From positions 1 through 32,684 of the forward strand of contig DAOVNC010000002.1 of NCBI GenBank assembly GCA_030630445.1: a DNA stretch of 32,684 bases, given 5' to 3'. The first letter of the stretch is position 1. The number at the start of each line of letters is the position of its first letter. This stretch comes from Kiritimatiellales bacterium (lineage in GTDB: Bacteria; Verrucomicrobiota; Kiritimatiellia; Kiritimatiellales; Pontiellaceae). A program made the position numbers and the translations under genes. Shown here in pieces: positions 6,581 through 19,800 of this stretch. The notes below the pieces were generated by a model. The model was not told the origin of the DNA, did not search any database, and saw nothing but the letters and a program-made list of their open reading frames with translations.

Positions 6581-7528
6581 CTATTTTATCGGGGAATCAT
6601 CGCACGGCAGGTCCCCGAGCGCGTACTGGATGCCGTCGAGGACAAACTGAAGCATGGCGGCGGTTTCGTAGCTTTCGGGTTGGTGCGAAGGCCCGCAGTA
6701 GAAAACCCGGCCCTTGCCATATCCCTTGATCCATGCCACATAGCGGACCTCGCCCGCGACTTTGGGGTTTTTCCGGGTCTGTTCATCCAGCTTGCCCACA
6801 TTCATTTCCAGAAGCGGGCGGAAGTTCTTTTTGGCATAGGCGTTCTTGAAGAGGTAGGGCTCGTCGTCGTGGATGAAACCCTTGCCGTGGAAGCCTGCCG
6901 CCAAGGGGTGGTCGGGGTCGACCAGGTCGAGCGTCACGCTTTGCCGTTTGGGGTGGAAATCAAAACTTCCACCCATCATTTCGCTGAATTCCGGCGAGTT
7001 GTTCTGGACGGCGATGGCGCCGTGCAGGGCGACCAGCCCTTTCCCGGTGCGCACAAAATCGAGCAGGCTCTGCTCCAGTTCCGCAGCCCGTTTGTTCCGT
7101 TCCACCTCCGGGGTATCGGCGAGCACGTCCAGAAACATATTGCGGTATTCCCTCTTCGGGCAGGTATTGTTCAGCACCACCGCATCGAACGTCTTGAGCT
7201 TTTCCGCCGAAAACATTTCGATATCGTTGCTCTCCACCACCGTGTACGCACCGGACTTGGTTCCCAGCACCTTGACCACTTCCGACGCGTGCGGAATCAC
7301 TTTATGCTTAAATCCGGTGGCGAGGGAAAACAGTAGAATCCGCCGCGGTGCGCCGGGTTGGACCGTCGCCTTGGCCGGGGCCAGTTCCGTGATTTTTGCG
7401 ACCCACTCCGGCGTCGGCGGAACGATATTATCCGAAGCGCCCGGTGCCGTTGTATATTCTTGTGCCGTCAAATTGATTGCCACTCCCATGCAGAGCAAGC
7501 CTGCCTGGATCCGGTTCGGTTTATTCAT
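6581..7528 (-). CDS. ThuA-domain secreted protein (trehalose-utilisation-like)
   Basis: 315 residues; start supported by GGAGG eight bases upstream. A signal peptide (about 22 residues, ending near LTAQ) is followed by a ThuA glutamine-amidotransferase-like fold: RRILLFSLATGFKHKVIPH, FDAVVLNNTC, LLDFVRTGKGLVALHGA, EFSEMMGGSFDFHP, and KGRVFYCGPSHQPESY near the end. ThuA proteins are linked to sugar oxidation or isomerisation pathways, but the reaction is not settled. It is the first gene of the ThuA-DUF6807-Gfo operon. The leader carries the TGTCC-N18-CGTCT motif (7564-7591), 36 bp upstream of the ATG, so transcription probably begins there. Confidence 0.9.
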   Translation of the reverse strand: MNKPNRIQAGLLCMGVAINLTAQEYTTAPGASDNIVPPTPEWVAKITELAPAKATVQPGAPRRILLFSLATGFKHKVIPHASEVVKVLGTKSGAYTVVESNDIEMFSAEKLKTFDAVVLNNTCPKREYRNMFLDVLADTPEVERNKRAAELEQSLLDFVRTGKGLVALHGAIAVQNNSPEFSEMMGGSFDFHPKRQSVTLDLVDPDHPLAAGFHGKGFIHDDEPYLFKNAYAKKNFRPLLEMNVGKLDEQTRKNPKVAGEVRYVAWIKGYGKGRVFYCGPSHQPESYETAAMLQFVLDGIQYALGDLPCDDSPIK

Positions 7529-7563
7529 CCTGTTCCTCCCTATAAAAACGTCTTCATGTTAAC

Positions 7564-7591
7564 AGACGCTTTTCCATTTTGAAACAGGACA
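7564..7591 (-). promoter_or_regulatory. TGTCC-N18-CGTCT promoter motif before the ThuA operon
   Basis: On minus: TGTCC (7591-7587), an 18-base spacer, CGTCT (7568-7564). The same boxes with the same spacing occur at 13878-13905 before the GH2 gene, and the spacers are also alike (GTTTCAA..., then ...AAG). CGTCT is like the -10 element of many ECF sigma factors. The motif sits 36 bp before the ThuA start codon. Recognition by the ECF factor at 20317 is inference. Confidence 0.55.
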
Positions 7592-7592
7592 T

Positions 7593-9926
7593 TCAAAGGT
7601 TTGCAGTCCCGCCTTCAGGTGGGTTGCTGGTTGCTGAATAGGGCCCGATTCGCTCAATCGGAATAGGGTGCCAAGGAACGAGTTTTGTTTTGATCTCTTC
7701 CAGGGATTTACCATGGAACGTCTTGTCGCCATTGCGGTTGGAAAACGAAATGGCATGTCTGACATTGCCCATGACACCCGTGCCCAAGCGCAGGTTGTCG
7801 ACGAGATAATTATGGTTGTCATTACCGTTGAGAAGATCCTTAACCATAGGATACTTTTTCTGCCAGGCTTCTGATTCCCAGGGGGTTTCCGCAAGCATTT
7901 TCTTGGAGTTGGAGTGCCCGGTGATGCATTGCTGCCAGTCTTTGCCTGTCGTGGATCGCCCGGTAAATGCTTTATGCCAGTCGATAATAATATTGCCTTC
8001 GACATAGTTATCGGTTCCCTGGTTGAACTGGACGGCTCCAAAGCCATGATCCGACCCTTTGCGGAAGATATTCTCACACACCATGAAGCCACTTATATAG
8101 TCGTCGTGACGAACGGCCGCCGCACCATAATGCTTGTCATTGTTGACGATTTGGTTGAAATCATTCCAGCGAATAATATTCCCGCGATACAGTGGATTCG
8201 CCCACATATCGATGGCGCCTTGGTCGCCGGATTCGTAGACACATCTATGGAAGTAGTTCAGTTCGATCAAAGCGTCGCAGGCTTCCACGCGAATGGCACT
8301 GCTCGGGATATCTACAAAGGAGTTGTATCGAACTTTCAAGCCCATCCCCTCAAGCAATACGGCCGGAGTATAGGTGCGGTCAATACGGGATAAGTTGGAT
8401 ATTCTACAGTTTTCAATAACGGAATTGCCGGGAATCAATTTCTTCCAATCACCCGCCAGAAGATCAATAGCTCCGCGCCCCATGCTGTTGATCTTGCAGG
8501 AATGCACGAGATGCCGTTTCCCACCATGGATTTGGATGCCCATACCGGAACAATCCTGGATATCCAATCCGCTCAGGAAAACATCAGACGTGTTTGCAAT
8601 GATCAAAGCATCACCCCTCACATAGTTGATCTTCAGATTCCGAATATGAAGGTTGGAACATCCGGTTGCCGTGATTGGAGTGTTGTATGATGAAAGGATA
8701 CACTTCGATGGGTCAAAATCATTTGGAGGCAGGTAGAAAATCAATCCTCTTTTTGCGTCAAGATACCATTCTCCAGGTTGGTCAATTTCGCATAGTGCGT
8801 TTACAACACACCCAATTCTCCTATTAAATCCATATCGGTTGACGGGAGGCACCAAGTTGATTTTCCCATTGGATTCAATCGATGCAACCTTTTCATACGC
8901 ATCCGCCCAGTCGTTGCCCCAGTATCCATACAACCAAAGATTTTCCTCTTTGGCCCAATTATCGGATCGGGGATCCTTCTTCTTCTTCGGAACTTCATTT
9001 GCCGCAATTCGGATAAGTTTGTCGTTCGGCCAACGAGCCATGGTTTGAGGCTCACCGTTGTAAAAGAGTTCGGGGACATTAAAGGTTTTGAAGCGGGCAT
9101 GTATGCCTTCGGCCCGTTTGCTGGAAAATCCGCCCAAAACAAGTTCGGCCATGTTTTTGATGCCGTGGTCTTTCAGGTTGCAGACCAAGACATCGCCACG
9201 GATCGAAGCGGGAAGACGGTTGAGAATTTCCTTTTCGGCAACCTTTTTCCACGTCTTCAACACCGTTCCTCCAGTCAGCGTGGCAGGTCTTGCAGGATTT
9301 TCTGAACGAATAACCAAGGGGCTGCCATTTGTTCCTGCATCATCCGCAGTTAGCTTAACCGTTTCTTTGACATGGTAGGTTCCCGTGGAAAGAATAATTT
9401 CAATAGCCCCCGGAGCCGCGGTCGTTCGGTGTTTCCGTGCTAGTTCAATTGCTTTCTTGAGTGTCCCGACGGGTTTGCTTTTTGTTCCCTCACCACCCAC
9501 TGCTCCGGCTTTCACGTAAACAGACGCCTTCACCGGTCCAATGGCTGGAATTGCGGTTCGCTGAAGACCGGGATGCGGTTCTCCAGCGATAACGGCTCTC
9601 ATTTCTTTTGCGGCGAGTGCCTGATGTTCCGGGATATAGTCCAGCGTATTCAATAGATCCAGAGTCTTTAGGCTGTCGGCATTATTGCCAACTGCCAGTT
9701 GTGCTTGCGCAAGTCGCATAATGAATAGGGAATGGAATGGCTTATGCGTTGGAGGGAGCGGGTTCACTAATTCCTTGTAGGGAGGTATCGCTTTCCCTGG
9801 AGAAGAGTTCTGCCATGCGGCATCAGCCTTGAGTAGTTTTGATTCAACACTTTCCGGCACCTCGGCCTGGGCGTATCCAAGCGGCAGACCTGTCATCATA
9901 ATCAGGGATAATAGGAGCTGTTTCAT
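7593..9926 (-). CDS. Secreted right-handed parallel beta-helix protein, GH141-like
   Basis: 777 residues with signal peptide MKQLLLSLIMMTGLPLGYAQA. Residues ~30-125 form a helical TPR-like stretch (SLFIMRLAQAQLAVGNNAD). From ~135 a beta-helix domain begins with VYVKAGAVGGEGTKSKPVGT, then GAIEIILSTGTYHVKETV, SPLVIRSENP and LTGGT. This opening is typical of GH141 and related beta-helix glycosidases. LFYNGEPQTMARWPND fits too. Long beta-helix repeats follow (LHIRNLKINYV, VFLSGLDIQDCSGMGIQIHG, GNIIRWNDF). The likely role is hydrolysis or lysis of a polysaccharide in the periplasm or outside the cell. It follows GH2 on the same strand with a palindromic element between. The start has only a weak GAAAG ribosome site. 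The fold is firm; the CAZy family is not. Confidence 0.8.
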   Translation of the reverse strand: MKQLLLSLIMMTGLPLGYAQAEVPESVESKLLKADAAWQNSSPGKAIPPYKELVNPLPPTHKPFHSLFIMRLAQAQLAVGNNADSLKTLDLLNTLDYIPEHQALAAKEMRAVIAGEPHPGLQRTAIPAIGPVKASVYVKAGAVGGEGTKSKPVGTLKKAIELARKHRTTAAPGAIEIILSTGTYHVKETVKLTADDAGTNGSPLVIRSENPARPATLTGGTVLKTWKKVAEKEILNRLPASIRGDVLVCNLKDHGIKNMAELVLGGFSSKRAEGIHARFKTFNVPELFYNGEPQTMARWPNDKLIRIAANEVPKKKKDPRSDNWAKEENLWLYGYWGNDWADAYEKVASIESNGKINLVPPVNRYGFNRRIGCVVNALCEIDQPGEWYLDAKRGLIFYLPPNDFDPSKCILSSYNTPITATGCSNLHIRNLKINYVRGDALIIANTSDVFLSGLDIQDCSGMGIQIHGGKRHLVHSCKINSMGRGAIDLLAGDWKKLIPGNSVIENCRISNLSRIDRTYTPAVLLEGMGLKVRYNSFVDIPSSAIRVEACDALIELNYFHRCVYESGDQGAIDMWANPLYRGNIIRWNDFNQIVNNDKHYGAAAVRHDDYISGFMVCENIFRKGSDHGFGAVQFNQGTDNYVEGNIIIDWHKAFTGRSTTGKDWQQCITGHSNSKKMLAETPWESEAWQKKYPMVKDLLNGNDNHNYLVDNLRLGTGVMGNVRHAISFSNRNGDKTFHGKSLEEIKTKLVPWHPIPIERIGPYSATSNPPEGGTANL

Positions 9927-9960
9927 CGGTAATTTTCTTTCGGTGAGTCCGTTGCGGATC

Positions 9961-10023
9961 TGTAGAGGCGGCTCTTAGAGCCGCTGGTGGTGGCTCGGAG
10001 CGTCTCTAAGAAACGCCGCTACA
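9961..10023. repeat. REP-like palindromic element between GH2 and beta-helix genes
   Basis: The outer ends TGTAGAGGCG and CGCCGCTACA are near-complementary, with inner complementary blocks GCGGCTCT/AGAGCCGC. It lies between two same-strand genes and may act as an mRNA stabiliser or partial terminator. It resembles the short dispersed palindromes common in PVC genomes. Confidence 0.6.
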
Positions 10024-10043
10024 ACTCTGAATTTTTGAACCCT

Positions 10044-13874
<3,831 letters not shown>

Positions 13875-13877
13875 TCA

Positions 13878-13905
13878 AGACGCTTCCCTACGTTGAAACC
13901 GGACA
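13878..13905 (-). promoter_or_regulatory. TGTCC-N18-CGTCT promoter motif before the GH2 gene
   Basis: TGTCC (13905-13901), 18 bases, CGTCT (13882-13878) on minus, 40 bp before the GH2 start codon. It matches 7564-7591 in both boxes, spacing and distance to the gene. The spacer shares GTTTCAA with the other copy. Confidence 0.55.
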
Positions 13906-14007
13906 CTGTAGGCTCCCTTTTCCGAGGAGGCAAGCCCGTTGGTTTTTTCAAATCGTAGTGCGGATATCCGATCTGCGTTCCGCCAAGCAACGCCTTCTTT
14001 CCGAAAT

Positions 14008-14026
14008 ACCCGCAACGGATTTGCGA
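14008..14026. repeat. Short dispersed repeat, copy 1
   Basis: ACCCGCAACGGATTTGCGA is identical to 22758-22776 and contains a small dyad (CGCAA/TTGCG). It abuts the stop codon of the DUF1287 remnant; the second copy lies just past the stop closing the MATE relic. Confidence 0.6.
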
Positions 14027-14027
14027 G

Positions 14028-14312
14028 CTATGATTTTGCCCCGGACTTGATTCGGTAGTGCCCCGTTATCGGGAAGTCAAAGAGGCGGTTCTCCTCTTTG
14101 GTGCCAGCTCCAATGTTGTGAATAACGAGGGGGATTCCGCTGGATGTTTTCTTGTTGCTCACGACCATGATGTGCGGCCTGCCGCCGACCGTGCAGGTAA
14201 CTAGATCGCCCGGAAGGTCGTCTTCCGTCTTCTTGCCCGCATCGATGGAATAGCCGCTTCGCTCGAAATAGGTTTTCAGGTTGGGAACGCGGCGGGGTGC
14301 ATGGGCGATCTG
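14028..14312 (-). pseudogene. 5'-truncated DUF1287 gene
   Basis: About 94 codons of the C-terminal part of a DUF1287 (YijF-like, NlpC/P60-related) protein remain on minus, ending at a TAG at 14028-14030. Recognisable blocks are RRVPNLKTYFERSGYS, DDLPGDLVTCTVGG, RPHIMVVSNKK, IPLVIHNIGAGTKEENRLF and ITGHYRIKSG. In intact relatives (about 200 residues) an N-terminal signal sequence and the Cys-containing half precede the RRVPNL block. Here they are absent, and the reading frame dissolves into A/T runs next to the leader of the plus-strand gene at 14429. The catalytic cysteine region is lost, so it is probably not functional. The retained His (PHIMVV) and VHNIG blocks make the assignment fairly sure. 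Confidence 0.75.
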
Positions 14313-14428
14313 ATTTTTTTGAGAAAAAATGTCAGGATGAGGAGGCGGGGGGAATGTACTTATATATGACGGTTCGATTTTATCGTTCCTCCGGTTTGCC
14401 TATGAACGTATCAAAACAAGGGAGTGAG

Positions 14429-15919
14429 ATGAAAAAGTATGTACGTAGTTCAATTGCATTAGCCCTCGCTGTGGGCGCTTTTATTGCGACCAACAGCTAT
14501 GCGGCCCTGAGTGTGACCAATGGCGGTTTTGGAACGGTCAACCGAAATGGAGGGATCGTGGACGGGGGCGGATGGTTCGAAAGCGGAACCGCAAACTGGG
14601 TCGAAGGAACTTGGACGAGTGCCTCCACCCCAAACCCTGACGATGGAGGAGATACCTTCCTGCTTCTGATGGATGGAGGCAGCGCGGCCATGGGCTATAT
14701 CTACCAGAGTCTCGGTACGATCACGGCAGAGGAAATTGCTCTGGGATCACTGCCTGTCACTGCTGACTTTGCTGAAAAGAACGATGGATCAAGCAATGAC
14801 GTTACATTCGATTTTTATGTCGGCGCATTCCCCGGAGCAGCGACCGGCGTCGATATCGATGCAAACCTTACCAGTTTTACCAACATTACTTTGGGTGCAG
14901 TTGCTCAGGGGTTGACACCCGAGGCCGGCGATACCTCCCGGACGAATCAGGTCGCGATTGGCAGCATTGACGTTAGCGGCTTGATCGTAGATGACGAAGT
15001 TTGGTTGCGCATCGCCGAATCCAGAGACCCCGCCTTTACCTCCGGCGACCTCATGTTGGATAACCTTTTCATCGGCGAATATGTGGAACCTCCGTTCGAA
15101 CCGGCCACCAACAACCTCAGCTTCGAAAATCCGGATGTGGATCCCGGAGCGTACTCCAACGGATCCCCGCCGGAGTGGACTTTCAGTGGTGGCGGCGTCG
15201 AGCATGTTAATGATGACCGTTTTGGCGGCAACAACCCGCTTCCCGCTCCAGGAGATGGCGACCAAGTTGCTTATATTAACCTTGGCTTCGGCACAAACAA
15301 CACCGCTTGGGCCACTTCGGGGGCTATTACCCAACTGGTCGAGAGAGCCAGCTATACCTTGACCGTTGCCATTGGAGAACGTGCTGATGGCGACAAGAGT
15401 CCTAATGGTAGTATTGGCCTGTGGGTGGGTGGAAATCCGGTGGGCACGTTCACCTCCTACGACGGCACGTCCCTTGCCGACGGTACTTTTACCGATATGG
15501 TTTATACCTATACCGCACCGGGTGCGGGCGATCCCCTGATTGGCCAAGACGTGCAGGTTCGGATGGAGTTTAGCTCCATCAACGATACCAATGCCCATCA
15601 GCAGGCGCAGTTTGACAATGTCCGCCTGGAAATTGTTGGTGCCGAAGCAATCCCGGCAACCATCATTTCCTTCACCCAAGAGGGCGATAACATGAGAATG
15701 GTTATCGATGCTCCGTCCGCAGCGAACAAATACTACCCCAAAGCCACCGCGAATCTCGTGATTCCGGATTGGGATGGCGTTCCCCACTCGGATGATGGCG
15801 TGAATCCCTTTGTGACCACCAACCTTTCCTATTCCACAGCGGATGGGACCGGGACCAACGAAGTGATTTATGTGCAAGCCGACGATGCCGCGAAATTCTT
15901 TGGCATCGGCGGAGAGTAA
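14429..15919 (+). CDS. Secreted multi-domain beta-sandwich protein, paralogue of the next gene, no PEP-CTERM
   Basis: 496 residues from ATG 14429, with AAGGGAG just upstream; a longer start at 14297 lacks a ribosome site. Signal peptide: MKKYVRSSIALALAVGAF, ending near SYAA. Residues ~27-212 form a domain (call it NGGFG) with LSVTNGGFGTVN, WFESGTANWVEG, DTFLLLMDGG, YIYQSLGTI, ADFAEK, EVWLRIAES and SGDLMLDNL. Residues ~227-405 form a second jelly-roll-like domain (NNLSFENPD ... GAITQLVERASYTLTV ... AQFDNVRLEIV). The last ~90 residues (IPATIISFTQEGDNMRMVI to AKFFGIGGE) are a small beta domain seen in PVC extracellular proteins. No anchor is visible. It is very similar at DNA level to the following gene. 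The likely role is binding carbohydrate outside the cell; no enzyme motif is seen. Confidence 0.82.
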   Translation: MKKYVRSSIALALAVGAFIATNSYAALSVTNGGFGTVNRNGGIVDGGGWFESGTANWVEGTWTSASTPNPDDGGDTFLLLMDGGSAAMGYIYQSLGTITAEEIALGSLPVTADFAEKNDGSSNDVTFDFYVGAFPGAATGVDIDANLTSFTNITLGAVAQGLTPEAGDTSRTNQVAIGSIDVSGLIVDDEVWLRIAESRDPAFTSGDLMLDNLFIGEYVEPPFEPATNNLSFENPDVDPGAYSNGSPPEWTFSGGGVEHVNDDRFGGNNPLPAPGDGDQVAYINLGFGTNNTAWATSGAITQLVERASYTLTVAIGERADGDKSPNGSIGLWVGGNPVGTFTSYDGTSLADGTFTDMVYTYTAPGAGDPLIGQDVQVRMEFSSINDTNAHQQAQFDNVRLEIVGAEAIPATIISFTQEGDNMRMVIDAPSAANKYYPKATANLVIPDWDGVPHSDDGVNPFVTTNLSYSTADGTGTNEVIYVQADDAAKFFGIGGE

Positions 15920-16009
15920 AATCGAATAAGAGGATACTGGGCTGGGAAAATGATTCGTTGCAGGTGCAACCTATCCGAAAGCTCGTTAACAAGAAGGAAG
16001 GAATACAAG

Positions 16010-16741
16010 ATGAGAAGGAATACAATACATTCAGTCACGGCAGCTCTCGCTGTAAGCGTTCTGTTTGCGCTTAACAGCCACGCTACCTTGTCGGTAAGCA
16101 ACGGAGGCTTCGGATCCAACAATCAGAACGGTGGCACCGTGGACGGAGGGCTATGGTTCGAAAGCGGAACCGCAAACTGGGTCGAAGGAAGTTGGACGAG
16201 TGCCGGCACTCCAAACCCTGACGACGGTAACGATACCATCCTGCTTCTGATGGATGGCGGCGGCGCGAGCATAGGCTACATCTACCAAAGCCTCGGCACG
16301 GTCGATGCGGCGGAAATTGCGCTGGGATCACTTCAGCTCACTTCCGATTTTGCTGAAAAAGCGGACGGAACAGGAGCCAATACTGCCGTGATCGACTTCT
16401 ATGTCGGCTCCTTTACAGGAGGCAATGGAACAGACATCAACGCAAGCCTTAGTAGTGTACTTACCATCAATGCTACTGCCGCAGCCCAAGGCTTGTCTGT
16501 TGGCGGAGGAGTGAACGCTCGTAATAATGGCGTAGTTGTTGGTGCCCTCGACATCACTGGCCTGAATCCGGGAGACAACGTTTGGTTGCGCATCGGCGAA
16601 TCCAGACCTGGTGGACAAACCAGCGGCGACCTCATGATGGACAACGTTACTGTTACCGCCATTCCTGAACCTGCCACGCTCGGCATGGTTGCGCTGTTTG
16701 GCGGCGGAATCCTGTTCATCCGTCGCAAGCTGATGATCTAG
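16010..16741 (+). CDS. PEP-CTERM surface protein with NGGFG domain
   Basis: 243 residues from ATG 16010 with AAGAAGGAAGGA upstream; an in-frame ATG at 15950 adds an implausible arginine/cysteine-rich tail in front of the signal peptide. MRRNTIHSVTAALAVSVLFA is the signal peptide, ending near SHAT. Residues ~27-212 repeat the NGGFG domain of the previous gene. The C-terminus IPEPATLGMVALFGGG, a hydrophobic stretch and RRKL form a complete PEP-CTERM sorting signal, processed by an exosortase (XrtA/EpsH family) that is not in this window. The gene appears to be a tandem duplicate of the first half of 14429-15919 that carries an anchor instead of the extra domains. The product is probably exported with, or anchored to, the extracellular polysaccharide matrix. 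Confidence 0.9.
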   Translation: MRRNTIHSVTAALAVSVLFALNSHATLSVSNGGFGSNNQNGGTVDGGLWFESGTANWVEGSWTSAGTPNPDDGNDTILLLMDGGGASIGYIYQSLGTVDAAEIALGSLQLTSDFAEKADGTGANTAVIDFYVGSFTGGNGTDINASLSSVLTINATAAAQGLSVGGGVNARNNGVVVGALDITGLNPGDNVWLRIGESRPGGQTSGDLMMDNVTVTAIPEPATLGMVALFGGGILFIRRKLMI

Positions 16742-16781
16742 TTCATTCAACTAGTTCATCCAACGATTAGAATAACAGAGG

Positions 16782-16809
16782 AAACCCCGTCTCTTGGCGG
16801 GGTTTTTTT
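16782..16809 (+). terminator. Rho-independent terminator abutting the GH110 start
   Basis: AAACCCCG/CGGGGTTT arms around an eight-base loop, followed by a run of T ending at 16809. Only eight bases separate it from the GH110 ATG at 16818, and no Shine-Dalgarno lies in that gap. Confidence 0.88.
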
Positions 16810-16817
16810 AACCGATT

Positions 16818-19800
16818 ATGAAAAACATATTCTTGCTGACCCTCTTGACCGCCACTTCGCTTTCTGCGCAGACCGTGATCAACGTCGCCGATCATGGAGC
16901 CTTTCCAGACGACGGCGGTGCATATAGCGCCGACCACTCTGCGCGTGCTGGCGACGATACCCAGCCGTGCAAAGATGCGATCGCTGCGGCCAAAGCAGTC
17001 GGCGGCCCCGTCACCTTGCTGATTCCACCGGGTACGTATGATTTCTACCCCAATAATGCCACCTCGCGCATTTGCTTTACGAGCAATAGCACCGAGAGCT
17101 CCTCGGACGGCACCAAAACCATCGCGATTGACATTGTGGATGTCGATGATCTGACGATTTCCGGCATGGGCGCGACAATGATGATGCGTGGAAAGATGAC
17201 CATGCTCGTCGCCGAGCAGTGCGACAACCTTACCCTTCAAGGGCTGACCTTCGATTTCAAACGCCCGACGATGTCGGAGATCACCTGTGTGGAAGTAGGA
17301 GGAAACTACTGGATCGGCGCTGTGCACCAGGACTCGGACTACGCGATTGTCGGTTCAACGATCAAATGGATCGGCGAAGGCTGGACCCTCTACCACAACA
17401 TGACCCAGCACTACGATCCCGAGTCGGAAACCACATGGCGCGGAGGGGATCCCCTGTCGATCCTCACATCCATCCAGGACCAGGGGAACCGGCGCTTGCG
17501 TTTCAATGGAACGGCAAGTCTGGGCAATGCGGTGGTGGGACGCACCTACCAATTCCGCAACACGACCCGCAACGCCGTGGCCATGTGGTTCAACCACTGC
17601 ACGGATGTTCTCATGCAGGATGTGACGGTGCGGGCGCTGCATGGCTTCGGCATTCTCGGCCAATTCTCCGAAAACATCACCATCGAACGCCTCAAGGTCG
17701 AACCCGATCCGGAGAGCGGCCGCACCAATGCCTCCGCGGCGGACGTTACCCATTTCTCGGGGTGCAAAGGACTCGTCCGCATCGTGGATAGCGTGCTGAG
17801 TGCCGCCCACGATGACGCCATGAACGTGCATGGCACCCACCTTGAGATTAAGGAGATGCCCGCCGCCAACCAGGCTCGGGTGCGGTTCGGGCAACACCAG
17901 TCGTGGGGGTTTCAAGCCTATTTTCCCGGGGATAATATTGAATTTATCGATGAGAGAACGCTACTACCCCATGGTAGTGCAATGGTGACGGCAGTGACCA
18001 TGTTGGCGGATCCCAAGGAGCAATTGCTTTCTTTTGATCAGAATATCCCTGGCACGGTCGCGAACGGTGACGTCATCGAAGATGTGTCATGGACCCCTTC
18101 CGTAGAGCTTATCAATTGCGACATCAAGCAGATCCCGACACGCGGTATTTTGCTGACCACCCGCCGGCCGATCCTGATTCAAGGCAACCGCTTCTTCCGT
18201 ACTCAAATGCACGCTATTTTAATCGAGGATGATGCGAACGGCTGGTTCGAGTCGGGGCGGGTGCTGGATCTTGCCGTACGTGGAAATGTCTTCTATGAAT
18301 GCGGCGAACAGGTCATCAAGGTCGACCCGGTAAACAGTATTCACGCGGGCTCCGTGCACGAGAACCTTCGCTTTGAAGATAACGAGTTTGTGATGAAGGG
18401 CACCGGGGCCTTCCGGCTGGCATCTTGCGGAAACGTGACGATCCGCAACAATCACTTCCGGATGCGCAACGGCAGCTCGACTCCGGTGGAGAGCATGACG
18501 TCGCAAAGCAGTGTCGATGGCATCTCCTTCTCTGGAAACATCTCGGAACCGGCGAACAATCCCGCCATCGAGCCAGACAACGGTGACTTTGAACTCCCGG
18601 GCGTAGGTAGTACGGCAACGCAGGCGGGCGTGACCAACTGGCTTGTTTCGCCCGGAGGGGCAACGAAGGGCAGCACATTGACCGAAAGCGATAGCGCGGC
18701 CTCCTACACCGCATCGGATACCGCCTTCATTCCAATGGGCGGGGTGCTGGTGCAGCGGGTGGGCTACTATGATCCCGATCAGGGCTCAAGCCTGAACTGG
18801 TCGCTGCGACAGACGACGCAGGTCTCTCCTTCCGTAGGTTCCGGCGCGGTGCGGGTGGCGCTTTTTCAGGGAGACGCCCGCTTTCCCGAAGCGAACGAAG
18901 TAGACCCCGAAGCGGAAGGCCTTGAACAGATTGGAGCCGAGACCTTGAGCACCAGTCTGGGATCGTTGCGTCTTTCACGAGTGGTGCGCGGCAATATTCC
19001 CTTGGACGGGGTAGGGGCCGGGGCGGAACTCTGGATACGCATCGAGGCGGCGAACCAAAATGCCACCTTGGATGATGTTCAAATCAACACGGCGGACGCC
19101 CCCTATCAGCCAGGCTTTACCCAGTGGATCGCGGATGAAAACATTCCGGCGGGCTCCCACTCCCCGGACTCGGATCTCGACAACGACGAAGTGGCGCTAT
19201 TGTTCGAATACGCGGTCGGGGGCCGGGATCCGCTTTTTCCGGAGCCGGAATCGGTGGTTGGGCTTGGAGATCTCCCGAACGGGGTGGGGTTTTTCTATTT
19301 ACCATCCATCCGGGACGATGTGGAAATCCGGCCTGGATATCGAACCAACCTCGTGTCTGGTGGATGGTCGCTTCTGGAGGAATCAACCCCCGGATTTACC
19401 ATAACGCCCGGGAGTCCCGTATCGATTGTTCCTGACCTCGCAGTATACAATCAGGTTTTTTGGAGGGCGGAAGCGACTCTGATTGACCCGCCCCCCGAAC
19501 CGATCGACCCCTTGCAGGTCACCAATGGCGAGTTTGGAACCGTTAACGTCAACGCGACGTATGTGTCCGGTGGCGGATGGTTCGAAAGCTCATCGACTGC
19601 TTGGGTCGAAGGATCTTGGCCGGGGAGCACTGCCAGTGATACGCCAATGGTTCTCCTGATGGATAATCTGGGTGATGGATCCTATGTATACCAAAGCCTC
19701 GGCACCGTGGGTACAAATACAAACCTCACCATAATTGCAGATTTTATCGAAAAATTCGATGGGAACACCAACGATGCGCGGTTTGATATCTATTCAGGAA

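Noticed and set aside
7549-7568. CGTCT/AGACG inverted repeat followed by TTTTT (minus) in the ThuA leader as an attenuator
   Set aside because: The stem is only five to six pairs with a ten-base loop, too weak to claim, and one arm is already the CGTCT box of the promoter motif.
14789-15877. A 362-codon open frame on minus, opposite the NGGFG gene
   Set aside because: The plus frame has signal peptide, ribosome site and paralogues; the minus product is Ile/Gly/His-rich with no domain.
15957-15970. GTTGCAGGTGCAAC dyad before the PEP-CTERM gene
   Set aside because: A single short dyad with no second copy and no promoter around it; may be chance.
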